Below, in pieces: positions 15,769 to 25,094 of a DNA stretch of 64,000 nucleotides. The position numbers and the translations under genes were made by a program. Under the pieces are notes generated by a model. The model made no database searches. It saw only the letters and a program-made list of their open reading frames with translations, and was not told the DNA's origin. Source of the DNA: Streptomyces peucetius (GTDB lineage: Bacteria > Actinomycetota > Actinomycetes > Streptomycetales > Streptomycetaceae). The DNA lies in assembly GCF_025854275.1 (NCBI RefSeq), contig NZ_CP107567.1:3286001-3350000 (forward strand), given 5' to 3'. How positions within the stretch are numbered: position 1 is the stretch's first letter; each line of letters opens with the position of its first letter.

Positions 15769-18532
15769 GCGTGTCGACGGCCCCGGCCGAGACCGCGTCG
15801 GCGCTGTAGGCCCAGCCCAGCAGTTCGCCGGCGGCCCACTTGTCGGTCTGGTCGGTGTAGTGCGCGCTGTACGCGTGGCCGGATGCGCCGGTGAGGTTGA
15901 TCCACCGGGACTCGTCCCAGTCGCCGACGTTGACGACCATCCGCATCGAGGGGACCCACACGACCTCGTAGCCGCCGGCCGCGTTCCAGCCCGTGGCGTT
16001 CACCGCGGCCTCGCCGCCGCCCAGGTTCCACGGGCCGCGGTTGAGCATGAACTGCAGGAAGCCGGGGCCCGCGGTGCCCAGCGTCTGGTTCCTCAGCGTC
16101 AGCTGGTGCAGACGGCCCCAGGTCCAGCTGGAGGCGTCCTTGCCGAGCTTGGCGGTCAGCTCCCAGCGGGCGTCCACCATCGCGCGGCCGAGCAGCTCGT
16201 CACGCTGGTCGGTCGCCTTCTCCGTACGGGTCCGCGGTGACTGCCACCACGCGTTGTCCTCGTCCTTCAGCAGCCGGCGCACCACCTCGAACCAGCGGTC
16301 GCCGCCGTCCGGCTGGGCCGAGTCCGCGTCGCGCCCGCCGCACTCGCGCACCCGCTCCTCGAGGTCGTCGTCCGGGGCGGTGCTGTCGGCGGGCCGGACA
16401 CTGAGGCACTCGCCCTCGACGCGCAGCTCCTTGGGGAGCTTGTTGCCGAACGCCAGCTTGAGGACGTTGCGCCACACGGCGTTGAAGTAGGCGGCCGCGC
16501 CCGAGTCCGGCTCCTGGGTGTAGTCCCAGCCCTCCAGCAGCTTCTGCGCCTCGCGCACGTACGGGTCGGAGATGTCGATCTTCAGCAGGTAGGGCGTCAG
16601 CAGCTTCGCGATCTCGCTGCTGTTGTCCGTCTGCATGGTGCGCATGTCTTCGGTCGAGATCTTGCCGCCGTCCTGGATCTTCGACTCGATGAGGTCGTTG
16701 ATGCGCTGGCTGCGGGCGCCGTAGCCGTAGTCCTTGGTGATCAGGTACGGGTACTTCTCGTCGTCGATGACGGCCTGGTTGGCGGTGACGATGTAGCCGC
16801 GTTCCGGGTCGTACTCGTACGGCAGCTCCTCGAAGGGGATGTAGTCGGTCCACTTGTACGCCGGGTCCCAGCCGGGCGCCGGCGTCGAGCCGTCGCCGCG
16901 GGCGCGGACCGGGATCTTGCCCGGTGCCTGGTATCCGATGTGGCCCTCGGTGTCGGCGTAGATCAGGTTCTGCGAGGGGACCTCGAACTTCCGCGCGGCC
17001 TTGCGGAAGCTCTGGAAGTCGTCGGCCCGGTTGAGCTCGAAGACGGCGTCCATGGTGTTGCCGGGCTGGAGGGCCGTCCACTGCAGGGCGACGCCGTAGC
17101 CGGAGCCGCGGTCAGGCGCGGCGTTGGAGACGGGGGCCTTCTCGCCGACCTTCTCCAGTTCGTCGCTGCGGTCGGAGACCAGGGGGCCGTGGCCGGTGGA
17201 GCGGACCGTGATGGTCTTGCTGGCGCCGCCGGCGACCTTGATGACCTCCTCGCGGGTGGTCAGCGGCTTCTCCTCGCCGCCCACCACGTAGCTGTCGCCG
17301 GTGAGCTTCTCGAGGTAGAGGTCGGTGACGTCTGCCCCGAGGTTGGTGAAGCCCCAGGCGATGTCCTGGTTGTGGCCGATTATCACGCCCGGCATGCCGG
17401 AGAAGGTGTAGCCGGCGACGTCGTAGCGGCACTTCGCGGAGGTCTCACGGCAGTGCAGACCCATCTGGTACCAGAGCGAGGGAAGCTGCGGCGCGAGGTG
17501 CGGGTCGTTGGCGAGCAGGGGCTTGCCGGTGGTCGTGTACTGCCCGGAGACCACCCAGGAGTTGGAGCCGATTCCGTTGCCGCTGGGGCCCAGGAGCGCC
17601 GGGATGGCGTCGAGGGTGTCCGAGAGAGCGGACAGCTGCGAGTTCAGCCCGGAGGCGGCGTCCGCCGCACCGGTGCCCGTGCCGTTGCCGGTGCCGGTGC
17701 CGTTCCCGGTGCCCGCGTCCGTGGAGCCGCTGGAGGCGTCGTCCAGGTCGGAGGGCTTGGCCGCCGGGTCGAAGTCGCCGGTGACCTGGCTGATGCCGCC
17801 TTCCTCCACGATCGGCTTGTTGCGGTCGAACGGATAGGACGGGTAGAGGTCCTTGATCTGCTTCTCGCTCAGCCTGCTGGTCAGCAGGGAGCGGTCGATC
17901 TCGTCCTCCATGTTCCCGCGCAGGTCCCAGGCCATCGCCTTGAGCCAGGCCACCGAGTCGACCGGCGACCACGGCTCGGGCTTGTAGTTGTTCGTGAAGG
18001 ACAGCGCCGCGTACTCGACCGAGATCTCCTCGGGAGAACGCCCTTCGAGATAGGCGTTGACACCCTCCGCATAGGCCTGGAGGAACTTCTTGGTCTCCGC
18101 CGAGAGCTTGGTGTCGTACTCCTGCTGCGCGACGCGGCGCCAGCCGAGCGTGCGGAGGAAGGCGTCCGTCTCGACCTGTTCGGAGCCGAACATCTCGGAG
18201 AGCCGGCCGGACGTCATGTGCCGGCGGACGTCCATCTCCCAGAAGCGGTCCTGCGCCTGGACGAACCCCTGCGCCCGGAACAGGTCCTCGTCGCTGTCCG
18301 CGTAGATCTGCGGGATGCCGTAGCCGTCCCGTTTGACCTCGACCTGGCCGCCGAGTCCTTCGAGCTGGATCGAGCCGGTGGTCTGCGGGAAAGAGGCACG
18401 CACCGTACTGATGCTCCAGTACGCCCCGTATCCGACGCCCGCGACGAGCGCCAGCACCAGGACGAGCACGAGCAGACGGGCGCGTCGCCCCTTCTTCTTC
18501 TTGGGGGAAGAGGCCGTTGTGTTGGCGGGCAT
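15734..18532 (-). CDS. Penicillin acylase family Ntn-hydrolase
   Basis: A 932-residue secreted or membrane-anchored amidohydrolase. A lysine/arginine-rich start and one membrane segment (RARLLVLVLVLALVAGVGYG) lead to the alpha chain. A Gly/Thr/Asn-rich linker follows, then the self-cleavage site with the nucleophilic serine in IGSNSWVVSG near residue 322, and NDPHLAPQLPSLWYQM. Such enzymes cleave acyl amides such as acyl-homoserine lactones or penicillins; the substrate here is unknown. The start MPANTTASS has ribosome site GAAGG; the frame continues upstream without one. Confidence 0.92.
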   Translation of the reverse strand: MPANTTASSPKKKKGRRARLLVLVLVLALVAGVGYGAYWSISTVRASFPQTTGSIQLEGLGGQVEVKRDGYGIPQIYADSDEDLFRAQGFVQAQDRFWEMDVRRHMTSGRLSEMFGSEQVETDAFLRTLGWRRVAQQEYDTKLSAETKKFLQAYAEGVNAYLEGRSPEEISVEYAALSFTNNYKPEPWSPVDSVAWLKAMAWDLRGNMEDEIDRSLLTSRLSEKQIKDLYPSYPFDRNKPIVEEGGISQVTGDFDPAAKPSDLDDASSGSTDAGTGNGTGTGNGTGTGAADAASGLNSQLSALSDTLDAIPALLGPSGNGIGSNSWVVSGQYTTTGKPLLANDPHLAPQLPSLWYQMGLHCRETSAKCRYDVAGYTFSGMPGVIIGHNQDIAWGFTNLGADVTDLYLEKLTGDSYVVGGEEKPLTTREEVIKVAGGASKTITVRSTGHGPLVSDRSDELEKVGEKAPVSNAAPDRGSGYGVALQWTALQPGNTMDAVFELNRADDFQSFRKAARKFEVPSQNLIYADTEGHIGYQAPGKIPVRARGDGSTPAPGWDPAYKWTDYIPFEELPYEYDPERGYIVTANQAVIDDEKYPYLITKDYGYGARSQRINDLIESKIQDGGKISTEDMRTMQTDNSSEIAKLLTPYLLKIDISDPYVREAQKLLEGWDYTQEPDSGAAAYFNAVWRNVLKLAFGNKLPKELRVEGECLSVRPADSTAPDDDLEERVRECGGRDADSAQPDGGDRWFEVVRRLLKDEDNAWWQSPRTRTEKATDQRDELLGRAMVDARWELTAKLGKDASSWTWGRLHQLTLRNQTLGTAGPGFLQFMLNRGPWNLGGGEAAVNATGWNAAGGYEVVWVPSMRMVVNVGDWDESRWINLTGASGHAYSAHYTDQTDKWAAGELLGWAYSADAVSAGAVDTLTLHPPGQSAP

Positions 18533-18749
18533 CGCTGTCCTTCGAGGGGCAGGGTGGTCCTGGGAATGCTGAGGCAACTCTAGGCGCAGCTCCCGACCGG
18601 CCCGGACGCGGTATCCACAAGGCACCCATCGTCACCGGACAAACAGATCATCACATCATCAAGGAACCGTTAAAGATTAGGTAAGGTAACGAAGTGTCGC
18701 CTGCCGGTACGAAGAACCGGCCGCTTGGCGCAAGGGGAAGGATCGGCCA

Positions 18750-20261
18750 CTGACTGTCCACCAGCTCAACGAACTCCTGCTCGTCTGCTCGCTCGTCCTG
18801 CTCGTCGCCGTGGCGGCCGTGCGCATCTCATCGCGCAGCGGCCTGCCCAGCCTGCTGCTGTATCTCGGCATCGGGATCGCGATGGGCCAGGACGGCCTGC
18901 TCGACCTCCAGTTCGACGACGCCGAACTGACGCAGGTGATCGGCTACGCCGCCCTCGTGGTGATCCTGGCCGAAGGTGGACTCGGCACGAAGTGGAAGGA
19001 GATCAGGCCCGCTCTGCCCGCGGCCGCCGCGCTGGCGACCGTCGGCGTCGCGGTGAGCGTCGGGGTGACGGCCGCCGCCGCCCACTACCTGGTGGGACTC
19101 GCGTGGCAGCAGGCCCTGATCGTCGGAGCGGTCGTCTCGTCGACCGACGCCGCCGCCGTCTTCTCCGTACTGCGCAAGGTGCCGCTGCCGCCACGGGTTA
19201 CGGGAGCGCTGGAGGCCGAGTCCGGCTTCAACGACGCCCCCGTGGTGATCCTGGTGGTCGCCTTCTCCTCCACCGGGCCGATGGACTCCTGGTACATGCT
19301 CATCGGCGAGATCGCGCTGGAGCTGGCGATCGGCGCGGTCATCGGCCTGGCCACGGGCTGGCTCGGCGCCTACGGACTGCGGCACGTGGCGCTGCCCGCG
19401 TCCGGCCTCTACCCCATCGCGGTCATGGCCATCGCCGTGATGGCGTACGCGGCCGGCGCCATGGCGCACGGCAGCGGCTTCCTCGCCGTCTACCTCGCCT
19501 CGATGGTCCTCGGGAACGCCAGACTGCCGCACTCCCCCGCCAACCGAGGTTTCGCGGAGGGCCTCGGCTGGATCGCCCAGATCGGCATGTTCGTCCTGCT
19601 CGGTCTGCTGGTCACCCCGCACGAACTGCCCCGCGACTTCTGGCCCGCGGTGGTGGTGGGGCTGATCCTCACCGCGGTCGCGCGTCCGGTCGGGGTGCTC
19701 ATCAGCCTGCTCCCCTTCCGCATCCCCTGGCGGGAGCAGGTACTGATGTCCTGGGCGGGCCTCCGCGGTGCCGTGCCCATCGTCTTCGCGACCATCCCCA
19801 TGGTGTCGGGCGTCGACGACAACGACCGGATCTTCAACATCGTCTTCCTCCTGGTGGTCGTCTACACGCTGGTCCAGGGGCCGACGCTGCCCTGGCTGGC
19901 GAGGCGGCTGCGGCTCGGTGACTCCTCGGAGGCGGCCGACCTGGGCATCGAGTCCGCTCCCCTGGAGCGGCTGCGAGGACACCTGCTGTCGGTCGCGATC
20001 CCCGAAGGGTCGAAGATGCACGGTGTGGAGGTGGCGGAGCTGCGCCTCCCGGCCGGTTCCGCGGTCACCCTCGTCGTACGCGACGGCAAGAGTTTCGTTC
20101 CGATGCCGACGACGGTGCTGCGCCACGGGGACGAACTTCTCGTGGTGGCGACCGATCCCGTACGGGACGCGGCGGAGCGGCGGCTGCGGGCGGTCAGCCA
20201 GGGCGGAAAGCTGGCCGGCTGGCTCGGCGCCGGAGGCACGACCCGCCGCAGATCCCGCTGA
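18750..20261 (+). CDS. K+(Na+)/H+ antiporter, CPA1 type with TrkA-C domain
   Basis: A 503-residue transporter with about 12 membrane helices (Na+/H+ exchanger domain, residues ~1-395: VSSTDAAAVFSVLRKVPLPP and ESGFNDAPVVILVV carry the conserved acidic residues) and a cytosolic RCK_C/TrkA-C domain (~410-495, SVAIPEGSKMHGVEVAELRLP). It probably exports K+ or Na+ for protons. No ATG is near the N-terminus; a CTG at 18750 has ribosome site GGAAGG and gives TVHQLNELLLVCSLVLLVAV, the usual first helix. The GTG at 18810 would cut that helix. Confidence 0.9.
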   Translation: MTVHQLNELLLVCSLVLLVAVAAVRISSRSGLPSLLLYLGIGIAMGQDGLLDLQFDDAELTQVIGYAALVVILAEGGLGTKWKEIRPALPAAAALATVGVAVSVGVTAAAAHYLVGLAWQQALIVGAVVSSTDAAAVFSVLRKVPLPPRVTGALEAESGFNDAPVVILVVAFSSTGPMDSWYMLIGEIALELAIGAVIGLATGWLGAYGLRHVALPASGLYPIAVMAIAVMAYAAGAMAHGSGFLAVYLASMVLGNARLPHSPANRGFAEGLGWIAQIGMFVLLGLLVTPHELPRDFWPAVVVGLILTAVARPVGVLISLLPFRIPWREQVLMSWAGLRGAVPIVFATIPMVSGVDDNDRIFNIVFLLVVVYTLVQGPTLPWLARRLRLGDSSEAADLGIESAPLERLRGHLLSVAIPEGSKMHGVEVAELRLPAGSAVTLVVRDGKSFVPMPTTVLRHGDELLVVATDPVRDAAERRLRAVSQGGKLAGWLGAGGTTRRRSR

Positions 20262-20545
20262 CCTGCACCCACTCTGGCACCCACCCGGGCACCCCCCCTG
20301 GGCGAATCACAGGAATAAGGCAGTGATCCCTGTCATTTCCCAGGAGTGTCCGGGAAAAATCCCTGTACCATGAAGGCACACTGATCGACCAACTCTGCCT
20401 GACGCAGAGCTGGCGCGACCGTATGGCGGCCGCGGAGTCCCCCGCAGTGGACCCCGGTATCTACCGCAGTTCCGCGCAAGAGGACAGCTCTCGGCGGCTC
20501 CCGACACCCAGGGGAGCGCTACCAGGCGGCAGAAAGGCAAGGACC

Positions 20546-21817
20546 GTGGAGTCCACGGTCGCTTCTGGCAAGCGTCCTGGTTACGGGCAGCTGCTCCGTA
20601 CCGCAGGCGCCTGGACGTTCCTGCTTCCCGGGTTCGCCGCCCGCCAGCCCTTCGCCATGCTCACCATCGGCATCGTCCTGCTGGTTCAGCACACCACCGG
20701 CTCGTACGGCAGCGCCGGCGCCGTCGCGGCCGTCACCGGCGTCTCCATGGCGCTGTTCGCGCCGCAGAGCGGCAAGCTCGCCGACCGCTTCGGCCAGCGT
20801 GCCGTGCTGGTGCCCGGCGTCCTCGTGCACACGGCGTCCGGTGCCGCCCTCACCACGCTGGCCCTCGCCGGCGCCCCTCTGTGGGCGTTGTTCGCCGCCG
20901 CCGTGCCGACCGGCGCCTCCGTCCCGCAGGTCGGCCCGATGGTGCGCGCGCGCTGGGCGGCACGGCTCCAGGGCTCGCCGCTGATGTCGACGGCCGCGGC
21001 CTTCGAGTCGGTGACGGACGAGTTCACCTTCGTGGTGGGCCCCGTCCTGGCCACCGCCCTGTGCACCGGCATCCACCCGGCGGCCGGCCTGATCGCCGAA
21101 TCCGCGCTCACCCTTGTCGGCGGACTGCTGTTCGCGGCCCAGCGCCGCACCCAGCCCGCACACGGCCTCTCCCCCACCGACGCACACACGAAGCGCGCCT
21201 CCGCGCTGTCCGTACCGGGCGTACGGATCCTGGCGGTCGCCTTCCTCGGCATCGGCTCCGTCTTCGGCGGCATGCAGGTGTCCTTGACGGCCTTCACCGA
21301 GGAGATCGGGCAGCCCGGCATGAACGGCCTGCTGTACGGGCTCTTCGCCGCCGGAAACATGCTCGCCGGTGTCGCGGTCGGCACCATCGCCTGGAAGACC
21401 GGGCCGCGCCGCCGCCTCGTGCTGGGCTACGCGGGCCTCACCGTCGCCGCGTCCCTGCTGTGGACGGCACACTCCGTGGTGCTGCTCGGAGCGCTGGGCC
21501 TGGTCGTCGGACTCTTCATCGCCCCCGCCCTGATCACGGGCTACACGCTCGTCGACTCGCTGGTGCCTGCCTCGGCCCGCACCGAGGCCTTCACCTGGCT
21601 GACCGGCGCGGTGGCGCTGGGCCAGGCGGCCGCCGTGACGGTGGCCGGACGACTGGCCGACGGGTACGGCGCGAGCGCCGGATTCACCGTGCCGCTGGCG
21701 GGCACCGCACTCGCACTGGCCACCCTCGTGGCACTGCGTTCGCGGCTGGTCCCGAAGGCCTCGGGACGGGTCGCGGCGCGTGGGATCGGTCACCGAGTGC
21801 CTGTGACGGTGGACTGA
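20546..21817 (+). CDS. MFS transporter
   Basis: A 423-residue major facilitator superfamily protein with about 12 hydrophobic helices. Visible are GKLADRFGQRAVLVPG (loop 2-3 motif A form), GARxx-type segments, and AFLGIGSVFGGMQVSLTAF at the start of the second half. The substrate is unknown; this subgroup is common in Streptomyces and is often labelled as a drug exporter. The GTG start is preceded by AAGGCAAGGA; the frame extends upstream to 20423 with hydrophilic sequence that is probably not translated. Confidence 0.85.
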   Translation: MESTVASGKRPGYGQLLRTAGAWTFLLPGFAARQPFAMLTIGIVLLVQHTTGSYGSAGAVAAVTGVSMALFAPQSGKLADRFGQRAVLVPGVLVHTASGAALTTLALAGAPLWALFAAAVPTGASVPQVGPMVRARWAARLQGSPLMSTAAAFESVTDEFTFVVGPVLATALCTGIHPAAGLIAESALTLVGGLLFAAQRRTQPAHGLSPTDAHTKRASALSVPGVRILAVAFLGIGSVFGGMQVSLTAFTEEIGQPGMNGLLYGLFAAGNMLAGVAVGTIAWKTGPRRRLVLGYAGLTVAASLLWTAHSVVLLGALGLVVGLFIAPALITGYTLVDSLVPASARTEAFTWLTGAVALGQAAAVTVAGRLADGYGASAGFTVPLAGTALALATLVALRSRLVPKASGRVAARGIGHRVPVTVD

Positions 21818-21884
21818 TCCAGCGGAATACGTCAGTATGGAGCGTCGTTAGCACTCATTGAGTGAGAGTGCCAGGAGGAAGACA

Positions 21885-22214
21885 GTGCCGACCTACCAGT
21901 ACCAGTGCACCGAATGCGGCGAGGGCCGCGAGGCGGTGCAGAAGTTCACCGATGACGCCCTGACCGTGTGCCCCAGCTGTGACGGACGCCTGAAGAAGGT
22001 GTTCTCCGCGGTCGGCATCGTCTTCAAGGGTTCCGGCTTCTACCGCAACGACAGCCGCGGCTCGTCGTCGAGCAGCGCGCCCGCGTCGTCGTCCTCGGCG
22101 TCCTCGTCGACGGCCACGAAGCCGTCGGAGTCCAAGGCGTCGTCCTCGGCCTCCTCGTCGACCGCCTCCTCCTCGTCGTCGAGCACGTCGAGCGCGTCCG
22201 GCTCCGCCGCTTGA
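21885..22214 (+). CDS. FmdB-family zinc-ribbon protein
   Basis: A 109-residue protein with an N-terminal FmdB regulatory zinc ribbon (PTYQYQCTECGEG...CPSCDGRLKKVF, four cysteines) and GIVFKGSGFYRNDSR. A serine-dominated tail of about 60 residues follows, built largely of TCG/TCC codons. The GTG start has ribosome site AGGAGG, so the reading from 21858 is too long. Function unknown; the family is found next to nucleoside phosphorylase and mscL genes in actinobacteria, as here. Confidence 0.9.
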   Translation: MPTYQYQCTECGEGREAVQKFTDDALTVCPSCDGRLKKVFSAVGIVFKGSGFYRNDSRGSSSSSAPASSSSASSSTATKPSESKASSSASSSTASSSSSSTSSASGSAA

Positions 22215-22224
22215 TCCTTACGTT

Positions 22225-22266
22225 CCGAGGACCCCGCCGCGGCAGCGATCACGGCGGGGTCCTCGG
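22225..22266. terminator. Terminator hairpin after fmdB
   Basis: CCGAGGACCCCGCCG pairs with CGGCGGGGTCCTCGG around a 12-nt loop. The phosphorylase gene starts 30 nt later, so its promoter must overlap this hairpin or readthrough occurs. Confidence 0.75.
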
Positions 22267-22295
22267 CGTGTTCGCGTGCGGCTACTGTGAGCGCC

Positions 22296-23159
22296 ATGGC
22301 GACCAATTCGAACGCAAGCGAAGCGTCGGGACCGGCGGACATCGGTGTGATCGGCGGCTCCGGCTTCTACTCCTTCCTGCAGGACGTCACCGAGATCCAG
22401 GTCGAGACCCCGTACGGCCCGCCCAGCGACTCGGTGTTCCTCGGTGATGTCGCGGGTCGGCGGGTCGCCTTCCTCCCGCGCCACGGACGGGGGCACCATC
22501 TGCCGCCGCACCGCATCAACTACCGCGCCAACCTCTGGGCACTGAGGTCGGTGGGGGTCCGCCAGGTGCTCGGCCCGTGCGCGGTCGGCGGCCTGCGCCC
22601 CGAGTACGGACCCGGCACGATGCTGGTGCCCGACCAGTTCGTCGACCGTACGAAGTCCCGGGCACAGACCTACTTCGACGGTCTGCCGCTGCCCGACCGG
22701 ACCGTCCCCAACGTGGTCCACGTGTCACCGGCCGATCCGTACTGCCCGACGGGGCGCAGGACGGTGCTCAAGGCGGCACGCGGTCGCGACTGGGAGCCGG
22801 TGGACGGCGGGACGCTGGTGGTCGTCGAAGGTCCTCGTTTCTCGACCCGGGCCGAATCCCGGTGGCACGCGGCGATGGGCTGGTCGGTGGTCGGCATGAC
22901 CGGGCACCCGGAGGCCGTTCTCGCTCGTGAACTCGAACTCTGCTACACGTCGATCACGCTGGTCACGGACCTCGACGCGGGCGCGGAAGCCGGCGACGGC
23001 GTCTCGCACGAAGAGGTGCTCGAGGTGTTCGCGGCCAACGTCGACCGGCTGCGGACCGTCCTCTTCGACGCGGTGGAGGCACTGCCGGCGAACGAGAAGC
23101 GCTCCTGCGACTGCGGCAACGCGCTGGGGGGCCTGGACCCGGGCATCGTGCTTCCGTAG
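22296..23159 (+). CDS. MTAP/PNP family nucleoside phosphorylase
   Basis: A 287-residue phosphorylase of the methylthioadenosine/purine nucleoside type. It opens IGVIGGSGFYSFL with the phosphate-binding GGSG, then PRHGRGHHLPPHRINYRANLWALR, DQFVDRT, VEGPRFSTRAESR, and GMTGHPEAVLARELELCYTSI. It cleaves 5'-methylthioadenosine or purine nucleosides with phosphate in nucleoside salvage. The ATG at 22296 is used; another ATG lies three codons upstream. C-terminal CDC residues are unusual but common in this actinobacterial clade. Confidence 0.92.
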   Translation: MATNSNASEASGPADIGVIGGSGFYSFLQDVTEIQVETPYGPPSDSVFLGDVAGRRVAFLPRHGRGHHLPPHRINYRANLWALRSVGVRQVLGPCAVGGLRPEYGPGTMLVPDQFVDRTKSRAQTYFDGLPLPDRTVPNVVHVSPADPYCPTGRRTVLKAARGRDWEPVDGGTLVVVEGPRFSTRAESRWHAAMGWSVVGMTGHPEAVLARELELCYTSITLVTDLDAGAEAGDGVSHEEVLEVFAANVDRLRTVLFDAVEALPANEKRSCDCGNALGGLDPGIVLP

Positions 23160-23330
23160 CGGGGCGGGGCGCCCCTCCGGCGCGGCGAAACCACCCTTGC
23201 CGGTGAGTGAGTTGTCCACATCCGGCGGCCTGTCCACAGGCCGCTGCAGGCCGGCGGCGGAACGTGGATCGTGAGGAGCGGTCGGTCACGGGCGCCGGGC
23301 TCGGGCCACTTGCACAAGGCGGTGCGCAGC

Positions 23331-23954
23331 ATGTCCTTTCTGCCTTCCTCCCCTCCTCCCGCTTCCTCTTCCTCCTCTTCGCCCTCCTCTACTCCCTCTT
23401 CTTCGCCCTCCTCTTCTCCGGCGCCGGAGCTCCTGGGCGTGCCGCCGTTCGCCCCGCTGCGCGTCCGCGGCGGGGCCCAGCGGCTACGGCGCGCGCTGTG
23501 GCGGCAGCGGCGCACGATGGCGGCGGGCCTCGCGGTGACGGCCGCTGCGCTGGCCGCGTCGACCGCTCGCGGAGCCGACGCCTCCGGCACGGTCGCTGGG
23601 CATGAGGCCAGGGGCGGGGCGGGCGGCGGTTCGCCGGCGGCCGCGTCTCCGGCAAGGGAACGCCGACCTGCCACCGAACTGGTGTCCGCCCCCGTACGCA
23701 TCGCGGACGCCGCCACGGTCCGGCTGCTGCGGCCCGGGGACCGGGTCGATGTCATCGCGGCCACCGATGCGCCCACAGGGCAACCTTCGGAGGCGAAGGT
23801 CGTGGCATCCGGTGTGCGGGTGGCCGAAGTGCCCGGCACCGGAGGCGAAGCCATGGGCGGCGGTGCGCTCGTCGTCCTCACCGTGTCCCGTGCCACGGCG
23901 ACGGAACTGGCCGGTGCGGCGGCGACCTCCCGGCTGGCGGTGACGGTGTGCTGA
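23331..23954 (+). CDS. SAF-domain (RcpC/CpaB-like) protein
   Basis: A 207-residue protein. A Ser/Pro-rich N-terminus and a basic patch precede one hydrophobic segment (MAAGLAVTAAALAAST). A C-terminal SAF/RcpC-like domain follows (LVSAPVRIADAATVRLLRPGDRVDVIAAT near 125-150, LVVLTVSRATATELAGAA near the end). This pattern is seen in CpaB-like pilus assembly factors; no other pilus genes are nearby, so the role is open. Located between the phosphorylase gene and mscL. Confidence 0.78.
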   Translation: MSFLPSSPPPASSSSSSPSSTPSSSPSSSPAPELLGVPPFAPLRVRGGAQRLRRALWRQRRTMAAGLAVTAAALAASTARGADASGTVAGHEARGGAGGGSPAAASPARERRPATELVSAPVRIADAATVRLLRPGDRVDVIAATDAPTGQPSEAKVVASGVRVAEVPGTGGEAMGGGALVVLTVSRATATELAGAAATSRLAVTVC

Positions 23955-24077
23955 CTCGTACCGACGCAGGGCCGGGCCACCTGGGGACCGGTACGGATTG
24001 GACAAGACGGTCGGGCCCTGCCGTAGGTTGCGGAGCTGTCCCCCTCCCCAACAGCTGGTATGAAAAGAGGCTCATTC

Positions 24078-24578
24078 GTGAGCGAGAAAGAGCCGAGCGT
24101 GCTCGAAGGCTTCAAGGCCTTCCTGCTCCGCGGCAACGTGATCGACCTCGCGGTCGCGGTCGTCATCGGTGCCGCCTTCACCAACATCGTGAACGCGGTG
24201 GTGAAGGGCGTGATCAATCCGCTGGTCGGCGCGTTCGGCACCAAGGACCTGGACGCCTACAGCTCCTGTCTGAAGGCCCCCTGCGAGGTCGGCACCGACG
24301 GCGAGATGCAGGGCATCCAGATCATGTGGGGTTCCGTGCTCGGCGCGACCCTCCAGTTCCTGATCACCGCGGCCGTCGTCTACTTCCTCATGGTGCTGCC
24401 CATGTCGAAGTACCTCGCCCGCCGGGTTGCCGCACAGAAGGCCAAGGAAGGTGTGCAGGAGACGCTCGAGGTCACCGAGCTGGAGGTGCTGAAGGAGATC
24501 CGCGACACCCTCGTGGCACAGCGGGGTGCGGGCCCCGGGGGCGCCACGGGTACGCCGGGGGCCGACGAGGGCCGCTGA
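24078..24578 (+). CDS. mscL: Large-conductance mechanosensitive channel MscL
   Basis: A 166-residue pentameric membrane channel that opens under hypo-osmotic stretch. GFKAFLLRGNVIDLAVAVVIGAAFTNIV is helix 1 with its conserved FLLRGNVIDLAV, and LQFLITAAVVYFLMVLPM is helix 2. Between them is a periplasmic loop with two cysteines (SSCLKAPCEV). The C-terminal helix VTELEVLKEIRDTL is followed by a glycine-rich tail. The GTG start (VSEKEPS) has ribosome site AGAGG; an in-frame ATG six codons upstream is less likely. Confidence 0.95.
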   Translation: MSEKEPSVLEGFKAFLLRGNVIDLAVAVVIGAAFTNIVNAVVKGVINPLVGAFGTKDLDAYSSCLKAPCEVGTDGEMQGIQIMWGSVLGATLQFLITAAVVYFLMVLPMSKYLARRVAAQKAKEGVQETLEVTELEVLKEIRDTLVAQRGAGPGGATGTPGADEGR

Positions 24579-24601
24579 GGCGGCCGGCGCTTCGTCGGCG
24601 G

Positions 24602-24808
24602 TCAGATGTGGTGGGGCGGCTTCTCGTCGAGGAAGCGTGCGAGATCGGCGGCGCTGTCGCCGCCGCCGGGAGGCCGCTCACCCCACCCACGGTCCGTATC
24701 GTCCGCCGATTGCTGGTCCAGCGGATCGTCGAAGATCAGCCTCGGTTCGGGACGCTGCTGTCCGGGCTGCTTCGCGTCTCGCGGTCCGGGGGCGGGGGCG
24801 GTGCTCAT
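24602..24808 (-). CDS. Small conserved hypothetical protein
   Basis: A 68-residue polar protein (MSTAPAPGPRDAKQPGQQR...) with a conserved-looking core PRLIFDDPLDQQS and ending ARFLDEKPPHHI. It is not recognised by domain. The start is the ATG preceded by GGAGGT. It is convergent with mscL. The frame is open further upstream but that part looks like a shadow. Codon third positions fit a real gene; confidence is moderate. Confidence 0.5.
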   Translation of the reverse strand: MSTAPAPGPRDAKQPGQQRPEPRLIFDDPLDQQSADDTDRGWGERPPGGGDSAADLARFLDEKPPHHI

Positions 24809-25094
24809 ACCTCCAGGGTACGGCGAAGGTCCCCCGGTGTCCCAGCCGTCCCTCGGGCCCATCCGCCACGGGTCCGGGGCCAGGTGCAGCACCAGGAGAT
24901 TCATGGACGCGGGCTGCGAGCAGCGCTCGCCGGCCGGCCCGTTCAGCCGCGGGCCGCGGCCGCCGGGACGACGACGCGACGGGAACTCACCAGCGCCGGG
25001 GCTGCAGCGCTGCGGGGGCCTCCCCCGCCCTGTGGCGGACCGTCGGACCACCGGACCGCCACGCGACGGTGCCGGTCCAATTAACCTGGCGGGC